This document shows, piece after piece, positions 38,554-50,767 of a stretch of DNA of 64,000 bases. The stretch's first letter is position 1, and each line of letters begins with the position of its first letter. Source of the stretch: Straminergon stramineum. Taxonomy: Eukaryota > Streptophyta > Bryopsida > Hypnales > Calliergonaceae. The DNA is taken from NCBI GenBank assembly GCA_963920665.1, contig OY987265.1, forward strand, positions 22,139,001 through 22,203,000, given 5' to 3'. The notes under the pieces were generated by a model. The model saw only the letters and a list, made by a program, of their open reading frames with translations. It had not been told where the DNA came from and searched no databases. Position numbers and translations under genes: made by a program.

Positions 38554-40531
38554 GCAAAAACTTGGAACAGAAATCCATGATGCAGACCCCTGCCAATGAT
38601 GATCTTAGTCTAGAAAGTTAACATCAATTGTTATCTACCTTAACTCTTACGCCAGATTTTGCAATTAATTTCCCTCACATCCCTCACAAGTTCCAGAAGG
38701 TTGAGTTGCATCGATTGATTGATGGATTGATTTAGACATCCCATAAGCTTAATCAAATTCATGCCAACTTCAAAATTTCATATTGTAAGTTAACAATTTA
38801 CTCATGAGTGTGGCTGACTGAGTGTCTGTGCATGTACTGTAGGATAGAGTAGGGTTGCATTGCATTGGTGACCCAAATCGAGAAATTGACGACACTAAGT
38901 TATCATATCTTGGACCTTGTGAATCACTATTGGAGCTGATGTTGGAGATTGAAGTAGGTGCAATCACCCCTGCTTTCACAACCAGCCCTGACAGGATCTC
39001 GTGGTAGGTATTGGATGATTCCAAGGGCGCAAGAGCTTACAAGTGAACATATAATGAGAACTGATGCACCTTTTGTAAAAAAATATTTCCTTGCAGATAT
39101 AGTGTATTCAAAATCGGCTACAACCAGGCAAGCAACCAACACCTGAACCTGGACCAAAAGGAACAAATTTGAAGTTTTAAGACTCCAATTCTTTTTGAGA
39201 TGGTGGAAGGTACTGAGCACATCCAGATTTGTTCCTTTTGTAGTTGTGTCCTCTCTCTCTCTTCAAATTTGTAGCATTTCAATTTAGAAACATTACAAAA
39301 TTTCAATTTAGAAACATTACAACACTTCAATCTAGAAACATTACAACATTTCAATCTAGAAACCTTAAACATATGTAGATACGGGACACAATTGGTAGAG
39401 GGACAAATTTTCTGGGAATGCATATCTTACAATGAAGAATTTTTTTGTTCAAGGTCCTACACTTAGCCTTGTAGGACAATTGTAGGGTCTTAAGAATTTT
39501 TAGGATTCAATCTATCTAATGGATTGTGCAGACATGAGAATTTTTTTTTGACTATGAATAGAAAGAATGGAGGCTTCATATTTGACAAAAGCTACATGTG
39601 AGGAAGTTTAAATACAACCTTCAAAAAGTGAGCTAGTGCAATAAGGGAAAGAGACTCTTGTAGCATACTTAGTTGCTTGTTGTCAAAGTATTCCTTTTTT
39701 ATTAATCTGAGGTTTTCAACTTTTCTATAGCATCGAGATTGAGTTTCTGATTCACCTCCAGACTGATGAAAAAACAAAGCATGAAAGCGTGACAAACCCT
39801 GATAAGCCGAAGTCAATGATCTTGGTATTTGCAAAGCCACAAAGTGGCATGGTTAGTAGCCTCATGAATGGAGGACAAGGAGAAAGGTGGCTCTCTACCT
39901 TACACACACACCCCCCTCATGAGTGACCAAGTGAGACTATTCTATTACTGAAGCATTGCTAAAACTATACTATTCTTCAAACCACCAAGATGTCAGTTAG
40001 TAGGGACAGCTGTAAAGCCAAGGTTTTCATTCAAACAAGTTGAAGATTTAAATAAACACACATCGCATGAGAAAACTACAGCACTGATCACATGATCTGC
40101 CAGCAGTGATAGGATGCAAAGTTGGAAAACCTCAGGTTTAATCATTGGTTTGCTTCCTCTCAATTATTGATGTCAAATCATGAGCTACAGAAGCAGATAT
40201 GACAATCTCACCTCAACTCTAAACCTCCAGTAACCTCCAGTAGCTTACATAAATTAGTATGGATGGACTCAGTTAGGAACAGGGCTAAGTACCTACCTAG
40301 CTAATTTTACAGGGCAAGTTGGACAGGATTAAAGCGTGGATGACTTGCATTTGACACAACCTGAGGTTTGGGATCCAACATGATACAGGGATTGAAATTG
40401 TACCAACCCTCTGCGATGATACTCATTCTGGAACTAACAAGCTCCACAAGAATGACATTTTCGACTACCTCCAACTCTATACTGCACAACCATACAGCTA
40501 CATACAAATATTTACAGGGGTACTAAAAATT
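38554..40531. other. Intergenic between MITE copy 1 and the RDR gene end
   Basis: Mixed base composition with short ORFs (for example 39024-38770 minus) that I cannot assign. The presumed 3' UTR of the RDR gene is at the right end. A 24-bp tandem repeat at 39277-39372 is listed separately. Confidence 0.3.
39277..39372. repeat. 24-bp tandem repeat, 4 copies
   Basis: Four adjacent 24-bp units of the form TTTCAATTTAGAAACATTAC plus four bases, with T/C changes in the last two. Because 24 is a multiple of three, a minus-strand ORF stays open and gives an 8-residue repeat. That is probably incidental. Confidence 0.85.
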
Positions 40532-43500
40532 TCAAGTACCAAAATTGGTAGGACCAAAAATTTCCTCCTTTGCAGAAGCCGATAAAGTGTACGGCTTCCG
40601 TTGCTCGTTATTTGCATAGATCTCACACAGATGTTCTAATGCAACCGTCAATGCACAATGCAGTGAGGGTGGATGGCCATTGCGATAAGTCTGTTCTGCA
40701 TGTGCGTGGTTAACGACGTAAAGAGCAGATGCTTCCTCCCACACTTGGGTAATCGGTTTGTTTAGTCCTACCAACATCTGTGAGGCAGAATAGCAAGTCA
40801 GACCAGCGCTCCCATCTTTCATTAATAAGACCAACCAGGAAATCTATCTACTGAGTTGCAACAGCTATCTGAATGGCAATGATTCAGTTCAGGACCCTGG
40901 ATACACTGTAGCACAATTGTCATAACAGGGTAACAGATCCGACAACAATCATGAATAAGAAAGAAAAATATTTTAAAGTTTGTGACATCATCAGATAAGC
41001 TTATGGTACCTCCTGATAGTAAGCTATCACTCGATCTTGCTCATTATTCTTAAAAGCAGCCTGCATGTCTTTGTTGTACTGCTGTAGAAGTCCTTCCCAT
41101 CTCTCCGTGTATCTCTCAAACCTCCCATACTCGAATTTGGGATCATATGCGATTGTTTCTGCCATTTATAGGAAAACCACACAAAATTAGATTAGATTAC
41201 ATGTAAGATTGCAGGTCAAAATAACTCACACAATAAGCGTGTAAACAAATTGGATAAACCTAACTAAAAATGTAAAATTGCTCTAAAAAAGACGTCGAAT
41301 TCTGCATTCATGAACTAAATCGCCTCACCAAGCACTCTATTCGAGGAGTGCGGATGTATGTTCATAAACGCTTTACAGTTGGCAATTTCTTATTCCCAAC
41401 TTTCAGAATGGGAAAGCATACCTTCAGGTCTGTAACCAAGTCCATTGACATTTCTGATGATCTTATCGTATATTTGGCCAAGTACGCTTGTGGAGGTGTA
41501 ATAGGTCCTTCTGTTGGACAGATTCTCCTTCATATAGTGCGGAAAGCTTTCCGGTTCCAACCTTCTAGGTAATTTGACCTGGATTTGAGGAGCAAGCATT
41601 AAAAAACAAGACGTATATCTGATAAATTCTGATACCTCTCTTTCTCACTGTCGACAAAGTTCAGATTTCAATGAAGCTGTAGGTGGAGTCTCATATTCAA
41701 CTAAAATTAAAAAGCTTAAATACAAGAAAAATTTCCAAACGACTTGTGGAACAAAGACTATAATAAATCAAACGTCAACGCTTAGCATACTGGCATTCCG
41801 TTACTACAATGGACTATCTTCATGAACTGTAAGAAAAGAAGTAAAAATGAGAGGAGGGAGGAGATTACGTACTGACATCCAAGCAAACACATGTCGATGC
41901 GAAAAGCAGACCTCTTCTCCAGTTTTATCAGCATCCAAAGCTCTGTAAAAGATCTCTATTAGATCATCAATTGATTCTGATATGAGATCTAACTCGTCTG
42001 TAATGTCCTCTGCATCTTTGAGTGCCAAATACCGATCCATGTGTGCGATCCAAAATGTCGCCGCTTGTTGCATAGGCTTACTGTGAAACAACAATTAGAG
42101 TCAGAATCATATCTGCTCAGCAGGGAAACTCGTAAAAAGACAGCAAAGTACAACCAAATTTACGCAGTCTTACGTGCATGGATGTCACGTCCAATATCCA
42201 GTAAAAAAAAAGCAATCAAATCTTAAAGATAGCTTCTTAGATTGAGCAACTTCGCGATTCATGATCAGCAACTTAAACTCCACTTGGGGTCCTAAAAGCC
42301 AAAAGATGTGGTAAATATGACAACGGCAAATGGATCAGGATTCCTCACTGTGTTGTGAAACGGCTTCTCAAAAATTTGTCAAAAAGGGTGTATTCGAGAG
42401 TTCTAGGAGTCAGATTGCCGGGGCCGTCCCCAGCCGGATAGTTTATCTTCTCTCCTATTCTCTTCCAAGGTTTGCTGGGAGTGAAAAGGGATATCAACTG
42501 CAGAAAATACGAACACCTTTGAACTTGATGAACCCAAACATTGAAACACAGATAAACGCAAGACAATGCAGATAAAATGAAAGCATTCAACAGATCCTCA
42601 CAGTGCAGAAGAAGACTACATTCAAATTTGAGAAAACGCAGCCACGAAGACAAACTCAGTTCGAGACCCATGAAGTTCTGGTTCATGTTGCTAAACAAGA
42701 TTGCCAAGTTAAACTTAATACTGTTAACTGTACACTGGAGACGGCAATCGCAAGAAACTGTAGTAGTGGTGGATGGCCTATTCGTGTCGCAAAATAAAGA
42801 TGGTATCATTTTTAGCATCTCATTTAGTTCAAGAACAATAAAATTACCATCACATTACCTGCAAATAGATTTGCTATTCATAAGCCAAAAAATATAGCAA
42901 CTAAATGATCAATATTTCCAATTGTTGAATAGAAGTAAGACTGAAACAACACGTACCTCCCTGTTGCAGCAAACCCAAAAGAGGTCACTGCCAAGGTCAC
43001 TGTTAGCAATTTCATCCGCAACCGGCCGATCACTCCGAACAGAAAAGAAGATGGTATGCTTTGCAGGACCCACATACGGATTAAGTCGCTCGTCCCACAC
43101 AGCGTCAAAAACACGCACGTCTCCCCAATGCTTCCCCGGATTCTTGTAAACAAGAACTTTCCCACATACTTTGTCGCCATTCCTGCACGTTCGAAGTCGT
43201 TAAGAACTTGCAGACTACAAAACATTGTCTGTATGCCGGGGCTTAGTGAAGGCTACTTACTTAATGATTGCAACTTCATTGGGCTTCAGAATTTTCTCCT
43301 TGGTTGGATCCGACGTGCCCATGAGGTAATAGCTGTCACGAAGAGGTATGCAACCTCTCCGCAGAAGCGTGATCTTATCCTGCGTGATCTTATTCAGATT
43401 CTTTTGCATCTGTGGGTTGTTCATTGGGATATTCGCCAAGATCATACGAAGTGTTTGGTCACCAACATCATAGTCTGGAGAAGATCTTCTCAGCTCTGCA

Positions 43501-46500
43501 CAACCCTCAGGTTGCAAGACCGTGAGACTGGATTCTTAATGACCCGAGAACACCTCAGAATTTCTTAGCATGATCCGAAGTCAGATACAATTTCTGCAGC
43601 GACGAATGAGAAAACATGACAATCTTGCACCAAAACGATAAACATGATAGTAAATAATGGCACTGTTGAGCCAAAACTGAAATTTGCGTACCTCTGAAGA
43701 CCTGGGCACGAGTGGAAAAGAAACTGCGAAGAGTATCAAGGGCTTCATCGACTAGCCCCAAGAAGAAAGAAGGCGGGACATTGCCTATGGATAGAAGGAT
43801 AATCAAGTCTTGAGACAACTTTGCCTCCTCTTTTAGCTTGTAGCTGAAAATAAACAAAAATCAGACAAATATGCATCAATACCTCTCTGAAAAGATTAAA
43901 GTCACTTCTCATGCAAAATAATCGGCTGAACATGTTACTCAAACTAGAGCAAGTGGTTGTTGCTTGTTTCAACACAACAGCCTCAACAACATACAAGATA
44001 TCCTGCTCGACCAAGTCTCTGCCTAAAAATAAGATAGCCATAGCAGCAGAATTCAAATCCACATACCAAATGTTGGTGCTCACAACTTCAAAACTGTTGA
44101 CTGTGGGAAAATCTTTCAGAGCAGGGTCAGATGCGACCTTCACCATTGAGGGTCGATAGAATATCTTCAGACCTTTCAGCTATAGCGAAACCAAAACCCG
44201 TAAGGTACATATTAAATCAAGAAAACTCCATCCTGAGGCATATCCCAATCAGTCCTTTTGCATATCACGTGTCTACGCACATTTCCCGAACGACAAAATT
44301 ATAAAACAACTTTAAACCGACTGGGAGTGTCTAAAGCAGGCTTCTAATTGTAATGATTAAAAACAAGAGCATGGAATACACTAACTATTGAGCGATAAAG
44401 AACAATGAAACTCGAATACCTGATGATTTACTTGCCAAGTACCCTTTATTGCCATCCCATTCCAAAAGAGGCGACCTTGCACTAGTGTGGGGTAACCCTG
44501 TATAACAAAACATCAATAACGGCGGAAATCGATTCAAAATCACCTTCGTCAAATTCCCATTTTAGCTTTGTGTCCACTGTTTTCATCCATCTTATTGCTT
44601 TAATTGCCATTAAAAATAACGATGCAGCCACGCCAAGGGTTCTACACAAAACCATGTCAGAAACAAACCTTTGGCGTGCCAACTTTCCCTTTGAAGACAG
44701 AACATGGTAAGAGTCTTGCAACGTCGGGTGACATCTCTGCTGTGCCATCTGTGTGAGCCATGAATTTCCCCGAGTTGTCTAAAGTCTGTCACAAAAGTGC
44801 AGAACGATCCTATTCAAATAAACAGTTGTAAACCGAGAAACAACGATAAAATAATTCAATCATAATATAAGAAAGCGTCATTATGAATGATTAACTAGGA
44901 AAGCAAAACGTAATTGTTTCGCTGAATCTCATTTTATGAAGCTCTGAGCGAGAGAATAGCTGCGGTTTGAAATTCAACAAGGCAGTACCTTCGAAAGAAG
45001 GTCAGGCATCAGTTTGACTTCAACTTCATTCCAGTTAAGATTGGCTGCAGTAGACTTGGAGAGAGCGAGCTGTAACCTGAGCCCTCAACCAGAAGTTTAG
45101 CCATGCCAATCATGAGACATTGGGAAAGACTAGATGAGATAGAATTAGCCTATTCAATTGAAAGACCCTAAACCCAAACAAACATCATGTGGTCCCAACA
45201 AATCCTAGCAACCCATTCTTCATGGAACAATCACTCAGATGCATTGTGTAGGTTAACTCAGATAGTAGACTCATACCATCAGGCTGAACTCACCAGGAGG
45301 CAAACTTAGGCAAAGTGGGGACTGTGTTAATATGCATGATGTGGCAGCGGGCAGCCTCTATTCGTATGAAATGCTTGAAATTTGGATCAGCAAGATCGAC
45401 ATCCGCTAAAGACTCCGTGCAGATGAAGAAGCATTTTACAGCTCTCTGATAATCCTTAGCTGTTCGACGTCCATCACCACAATATCCAAATATAAGCCAC
45501 ACCAGGATAAAGGTTAATACCTCAATAAAATGAAACTTGGTATTCAAAGAGGTAAAAGGTTAATACCTCAATAAAATGAAAGAAGCAAAGCAGCAGATAA
45601 TAGAATGCAATACTAGAGCACCCTAATCTGAACGTATACCAGATGACAACTAAAGACAAAAAAGGTGCAGAGGAATTACTTACCATTTGGCTTTATCCTG
45701 TCTTTGAAGTCCTCCTTTCCAGAATCCTTGAAAGCTGAGTAAAATAAAAAGTAACATTAGACACAAAGCAACTGCACCAAATCATATCCCGGGCAATTGA
45801 AAAGTAAAGCCTATCCCCGTTTACACAAGAATGATTCTATATAACCAAGATGCACAAACTCGTGGACAACTTGAAGACAAGTCCACGCCGAAGCAGACAA
45901 CGAACTTACAAACTAGCGAACTCTCATGAACAGAAAATATAAAAACAACAACTTCTTTAACAGGATAGGCTATAGAAGCCAGGCAATAGTTTTTTTGATT
46001 AATGCACCACTTACTCCAGAACCGATATCGACGAAGGCCAACCATGATACCATCCCGAACCAATTGAAACTTGTCTTCAGTTGGAAACTCATTGAAGTAA
46101 ACAGGCATAACTCGGTCTTCGCCAAATGTGCGATGCAGCAATGTACTTGCTGGCCTTGGTTTCACAACCTGAGAAATCAAAAGTTGCAGATAAATAAGCC
46201 TTACGTCATTTCAACTGAAAAACAATCCCACAACCAACCGTTCGAGCTCTAGAAGCGCTAATAATTACCTTGAACTTACAAACGCCATGTTTATCGACGT
46301 TGCACTCAAACGAGAAAAGTCCTTTTGTCAGCCAATCTCTCTGTCAAAAAAAGCAATAAACATTTAATAACAACGTGTGGCCCAACTGGGAAAAAAGGCC
46401 ATTTCAAACTGAAATCATTTCAAGCTATAGAGAATATCAGCTCTGATAATCCCGCCCAGCCAGATTACTAGCAATTGAAGCGACTCGCAGTCTAATGGAA

Positions 46501-47894
46501 CCTGACCTTATCATCTCAAACATACCTGCAACAGGTGCCAAACAAAAGCTCAACACAACGCTAAATGAATGGCTGATCAAAACCGATTCCGATGAATTTT
46601 CCCTAAAGTGATAGAAAACAAGGACTATTACAGAAATTTGAAGATTAGTAATACGATATCAAAAAGTTATCAATTATCAATGCTAAAATCACAAGTAAGG
46701 GCAGGTCTTTTACAGACGTTAAACTAATTTGCTGCAAAAGGCTTCATTCAGAAGTAGAGGAATTGCACGTACTTTGATGTGAGGAAAAGCTTCTTCCCGG
46801 ACACCTCTGTTCACAGTAACTTCTCGGGAAACGTATCCTGCGACGTCTTTCAACGACAATCTCTGAATCTTCTGAATTTGCCCCAGCGTAAGTACCTCTT
46901 CCGGGTGAAAGCCCAATCTGCGCACAATTATTTGCTATCTAAATTTCCCATGCAGAGTTAACCAAGAAAATATGGTCTACGTACTGACGTGTTACATGTT
47001 ACACAAAGATCTGTGAGAAAAAATTCACATTCAACAGATTTTATATGAAATTGAAGTCATTCAGCGAAATAAAATACTTACTCTCCAAGACAGCTTAGCG
47101 CAACCATGAACTTCTTGAAGTCCAGTTTCCCTAGGGCAAGTTGCTGTTCCGTAAGCTTAGCCCAGGGCCAAGAGAAATGGTCCTCTATCACATTGGGATA
47201 AAAGCGGTCCCAATCTTTATCCAAGGGTATTAGATTCTCAAGTTTCTCCACCTGCACTTGCTTCAGAACAGATGAAGAAGCTGATCCCCTCTTTACCGAT
47301 GCTGCCTTGCTCTTTCCAACTCCTCCCCGTACTCGCTCCGGCCCTACAATGGAACATCACAAATGATCACGCATAGCTAAGGCCCTCACGCTGCTTTAAG
47401 ATGATACACCCAGCTCACCAGGTTCGGGAGAAACAATTTGTCGTCAATTCCCACCAAACACAAGAGCCGTGATTTGAAACACGTAGAGTTCTTTAATGGT
47501 GACAGCATGTTCATACGTCAAGAGCATTGTTTGTACTACCGTAGCTTGGAGATGCGGGAGTCACTGCAGCTTCTGCTTCTGCTTCCAACTGGAACTTCCG
47601 AAATCGCAGGAGCAAAGAATCTTCAGGCTCCTCTACTATCGATTTATGAGAAGAGATTTCATCGTCAGCATCAACTTCCATACTATTGGGACCACTTTCA
47701 GCTGACCTTTCACTAGAACTAGGACTTCCAGGTGTCTCCAAGTCAGGAACGTCTGCGAATTCCTCCTCGGTTTCCACTCCTGGAATCCATGATTGTTTCA
47801 CTGGAGAAGTGAAGTCCGAGCCCGAGGTGAATTTCGCTCCTTCTTCATCCCCTTTACCCGCAGCCCAAGAAAATATCTTCCAAGCCCCTTGCAT
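40532..47894 (-). CDS. RNA-dependent RNA polymerase, RDR3/4/5 (gamma) clade, with altered catalytic motif
   Basis: Nineteen exons on the minus strand: 47894-47540, 47343-47082, 46917-46773, 46340-46269, 46168-46015, 45734-45684, 45459-45294, 45076-44989, 44785-44669, 44497-44420, 44179-44067, 43843-43692, 43534-43261, 43182-42957, 42497-42349, 42080-41912, 41578-41422, 41158-41010 and 40777-40532. All are in frame, giving 1,040 residues without a stop. Plant RDRs make double-stranded RNA for silencing; the gamma clade's role is poorly known. An acidic, Ser-rich N-terminus (~1-120) precedes the polymerase fold. Family landmarks: AARCHIMHINTVP, HTDGTAEMS (~442), RLFWNGMAIKGTW (~479), YRPSMVKV (~504), VLVYKNPGKHWGD (~685), then DEIANSDLGSDLF, PESFPHYM (~866) and STSVLGQIYD (~886). 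The catalytic loop reads D738-L-G-S-D742 where the family has D-F/L-D-G-D, so the middle metal-binding aspartate is missing. Confidence 0.9.
42984..42998 (-). other. Degenerate RdRP metal-binding motif (DLGSD)
   Basis: The codons are GAC CTT GGC AGT GAC on the minus strand, inside a conserved context (DEIA before, a hydrophobic strand and CNRE after). They align without gaps to the family's DxDGD loop. First and third aspartates are kept; the second is glycine, and the following glycine is serine. Each change is one transition from GAC GGT. Confidence 0.88.
45509..45581. repeat. Short tandem duplication in an RDR intron
   Basis: AAAGGTTAATACCTCAATAA plus the next seven bases occurs twice, at about 45509-45535 and 45555-45581, in the intron between RDR exons 6 and 7. 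No effect on the coding exons. Confidence 0.7.
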
Positions 47895-49823
47895 TGCTTA
47901 AAGTGGAAATTAAGTGAATTCCACTATTATTGCGACTGCAGGATGTGAAAATGCGCCATCCAACACCACTTCCTTCTCAAAGGTAAGAACATTCGTGTCA
48001 AGCATTAACTACACGACCACATCGAACTCAAAATGTACACAATTAACCTATACTTGAAATTTACAAATCAATCGACTCTGAGAATCGAAGAAAGAGAGCA
48101 CAGACGCGGTCACAGAAATAAAGTTCCAATTTCAATTCAAGACCCCAATATTTCTTAAAGAACACTAAAACCTATACCCCTCGTGGAACTCCGACTAGAA
48201 TTTTGATCCCTCACTTCTCTTCCAATGCCTCCGAGAATCCATGTCAAAAAAGACCTAGGTTGAGAGAAAAAGATATTCGATCGCGTTGATACTCAATCCC
48301 TACTTATTCCGGTCTGTGAAAACAGAGACAATAACTATTAAGAAATTATCTCAAGTATGGTTATAGATAACCATACCTGAAGATCACAGAGAATATATAA
48401 TAATTAACCCTAGGATATGAGAAACCTAGCAACAATATCAGCCGATCACACTACTATTCTATCCCACTTCGTCAAACCATACTCTACACTACTATCAAAC
48501 AGAAGTTTTAGAAACAGAGACCATAACTTTTTTTCAAATGAGCTAAAATGTAGTTATGGAAAATCAATAAAGAATATATCACAAAGGATAAATTAACCCT
48601 AAATTTGAGCTACGAGGACAGCCAAACTACGGCGACGATCACCAAGCGCTGTGAGCAAAAAATTCCAATTGCTCCCAAATGCAATACCAGATGCACCACG
48701 GCTCTATTCTCGAATTGAGATCACCAAATAACACAGAAATTGATCAGGTTCTCCTCCACTGACATGGATCCGCTTCCAGAGATCGATCAAATTCGCTAAC
48801 ACTCACGATCGATCCCTTGGACCCTCAAAAACTCCAAGCAATGACGAAAACTAACAGCGCAACGTTGCCATTGCAATTTGTGAACCCCTCGCAGCTCCTA
48901 AAGCTGTCAGAGATCCACATTGTCAGAGCGATCTCTGTTAGAAGCCGCAATTTCAAGCTTGGTCGCCACAGCTGAGCAGTGAGCATCTGCTGCAAGGAGC
49001 TTTGCTTCTTCCTGGGAAGTGCCTGCCTTCTGTTCTTTGAACTTTCAATGCCACCAGTAGATGAATGATGATGATGATATTCATCCACTTTGGTAGAGAA
49101 CCCCGATGGATGATGATGATATTCATCTAATTGGTGGATGGTCACCACTGCTCGTCCATTATACCTCTTGTTTCGGGTGGGTGAGTTCTGTTTTAGTGAT
49201 GAATGATGGTGGGAGAATGGATGATTCTCAGCCAGCGATTTGAATAGATTCCTGTTTCAGGTCCGTAATCATTTGGAGTCGGGTTTTCGAAAGCGCACAA
49301 CGGGTCAACTTGAATAAAGAGAAGGGTCGTTGATATAACCATAGTCGCCGTCTGGTGGACAGAATATGTATCATTTTCATCCAATTGTTGAAATTGGGTG
49401 TTTCATTAGTTAGGCGATGGATGGATGCGGTCCGTGGATGGATGGAAAGAAGGCGTGATGAGTGACAAAAAAACACAGTTGAAGGATGTTGACACTAAGT
49501 TAAAGATTGTGATGTGTGTAATGAAATTTTCAATTGAATGTGCATGTGAAGGAGCAAGTGTATTTGAGGACGACATCAGATTTCTGAATAGCAATCAACA
49601 CTGTTTTGTCCAAATAGTGCTGGTGACATTGATTTACCAAAGAAACACAAATTTTTAGATATTACACTAATTAAGATATTGCCCTAATTGAACTCAAATT
49701 AAGTAGTGAAAACTTAAATAAGTTACTTAGTTGAATTAATTTTGTTAATTTATATCATCTATTTCCAAATTTCAACTAACTAATAGAAATAGTAGTTATG
49801 TAGTCAACATTTCTACTAGTGAC
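47895..49823 (-). promoter_or_regulatory. RDR gene leader/promoter region
   Basis: Upstream of the ATG at 47894. Two related blocks near 48305-48430 and 48505-48640 share AGAGACNATAACT, AGAATATAT and AATTAACCCTA, an old tandem duplication. At 49055-49130 GATGATGATATTCATC-like runs occur twice. No coding exon was recognised; the minus-strand ORF 49148-48825 is built on these repeats. Confidence 0.35.
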
Positions 49824-50767
49824 TTGACCCTCAAAGGACTGTCCTTGTGTTTTTGGCAACATAACTTTTGGGGGTAGGTACATGTGAGCGGAGATTTCAC
49901 TTATTTAGTCTAAAATTTATTTACAAGGTATGGACTAGGAATATCTTCTATGAGTGATAAATTTCACTTCATTTGAATATACAAGGGAAAAGTTACAATG
50001 CAAACTATTGTTTGTTTTTCAACTAGGGCAGCTCGGATAGATATGAAAAAATCACATTTTTCATAAATAAAAATTAGAAATTGGTTTTCTAGATTCATAT
50101 ATACAAGGAAAGCTTTGAATCATTCCATTTTGATCAATGAGACGAAAGTTATGAGGAGTTTTAGTTTGCAAATAATTATAGAATCTCTACTCTAAAATAA
50201 ACTTTGCAATCCTTTATTTATCTCAATTTTTCATATTTTTTGAAAAAAATAAAATCATGGGATGTAAATTTTTTTTATTACAACATTACAACCATGGGGA
50301 TTGACATTTTGCAATTCCATAATTAATTTCTTAACAATTTAGTATTTTGAATCATTCTCTACTTCTTGCTACTTACTAATTTTTTCCTATATGTTGTATA
50401 GTTCCAAATGATCTGAAATTTTTCAAGCATGTAGCCAATTTACCTTGAAGAATGGATCCTAAGGAGCAACACCATTTTAGACATTTTTTCATACAAATGT
50501 GACCTTGTGAAGTGTTGTATTGCCCAATTATTTGTAGGGCCCCAAAAAAGTATTTCTATCAATTCAAACACAAATATCTTGCAATTGTCACAATGGAAAT
50601 TTCTGAAAAAAATTTCCACATCTTTTAAAAACAACTCACTACAATATCCTACAGTTACATGTGTCCAAAAATAGTTTTTTTCTAAAATTTGGTACTTGTA
50701 CTAGAAATGGTAGTTTGGGAGTGTTAAGTTTTTGGTAAAAACATAGTCAATGAACTTTAGGGGATAA
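49824..50767 (+). mobile_element. Long TTAA-type element, copy L1 (~944 bp)
   Basis: Aligns along its length, in the same orientation, with 58,992-59,922 (shared blocks include AAAGTTATGAGGAGTTTTAG, TAGTATTTTGAATCATT and TTTTTCAAGCATGTAGCC). The left end is TTGACCCTCAAAG; the right end on the other strand is TTATCCCCTAAAG. Both are decayed versions of TTAACCCCTAAAC. No transposase ORF is visible. Confidence 0.65.

Noticed and set aside
38770..39024. 84-codon minus-strand ORF (contains SSNSDSQGPRYDNLVSS)
   Set aside because: It has somewhat protein-like composition but no splice partners, no family I recognise, and lies in repeat-rich DNA.
48825..49148. 107-codon minus-strand ORF upstream of the RDR gene
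   Set aside because: Its N-terminal half is a translation of GATGATGAT-type repeats; it is more likely leader DNA than coding.
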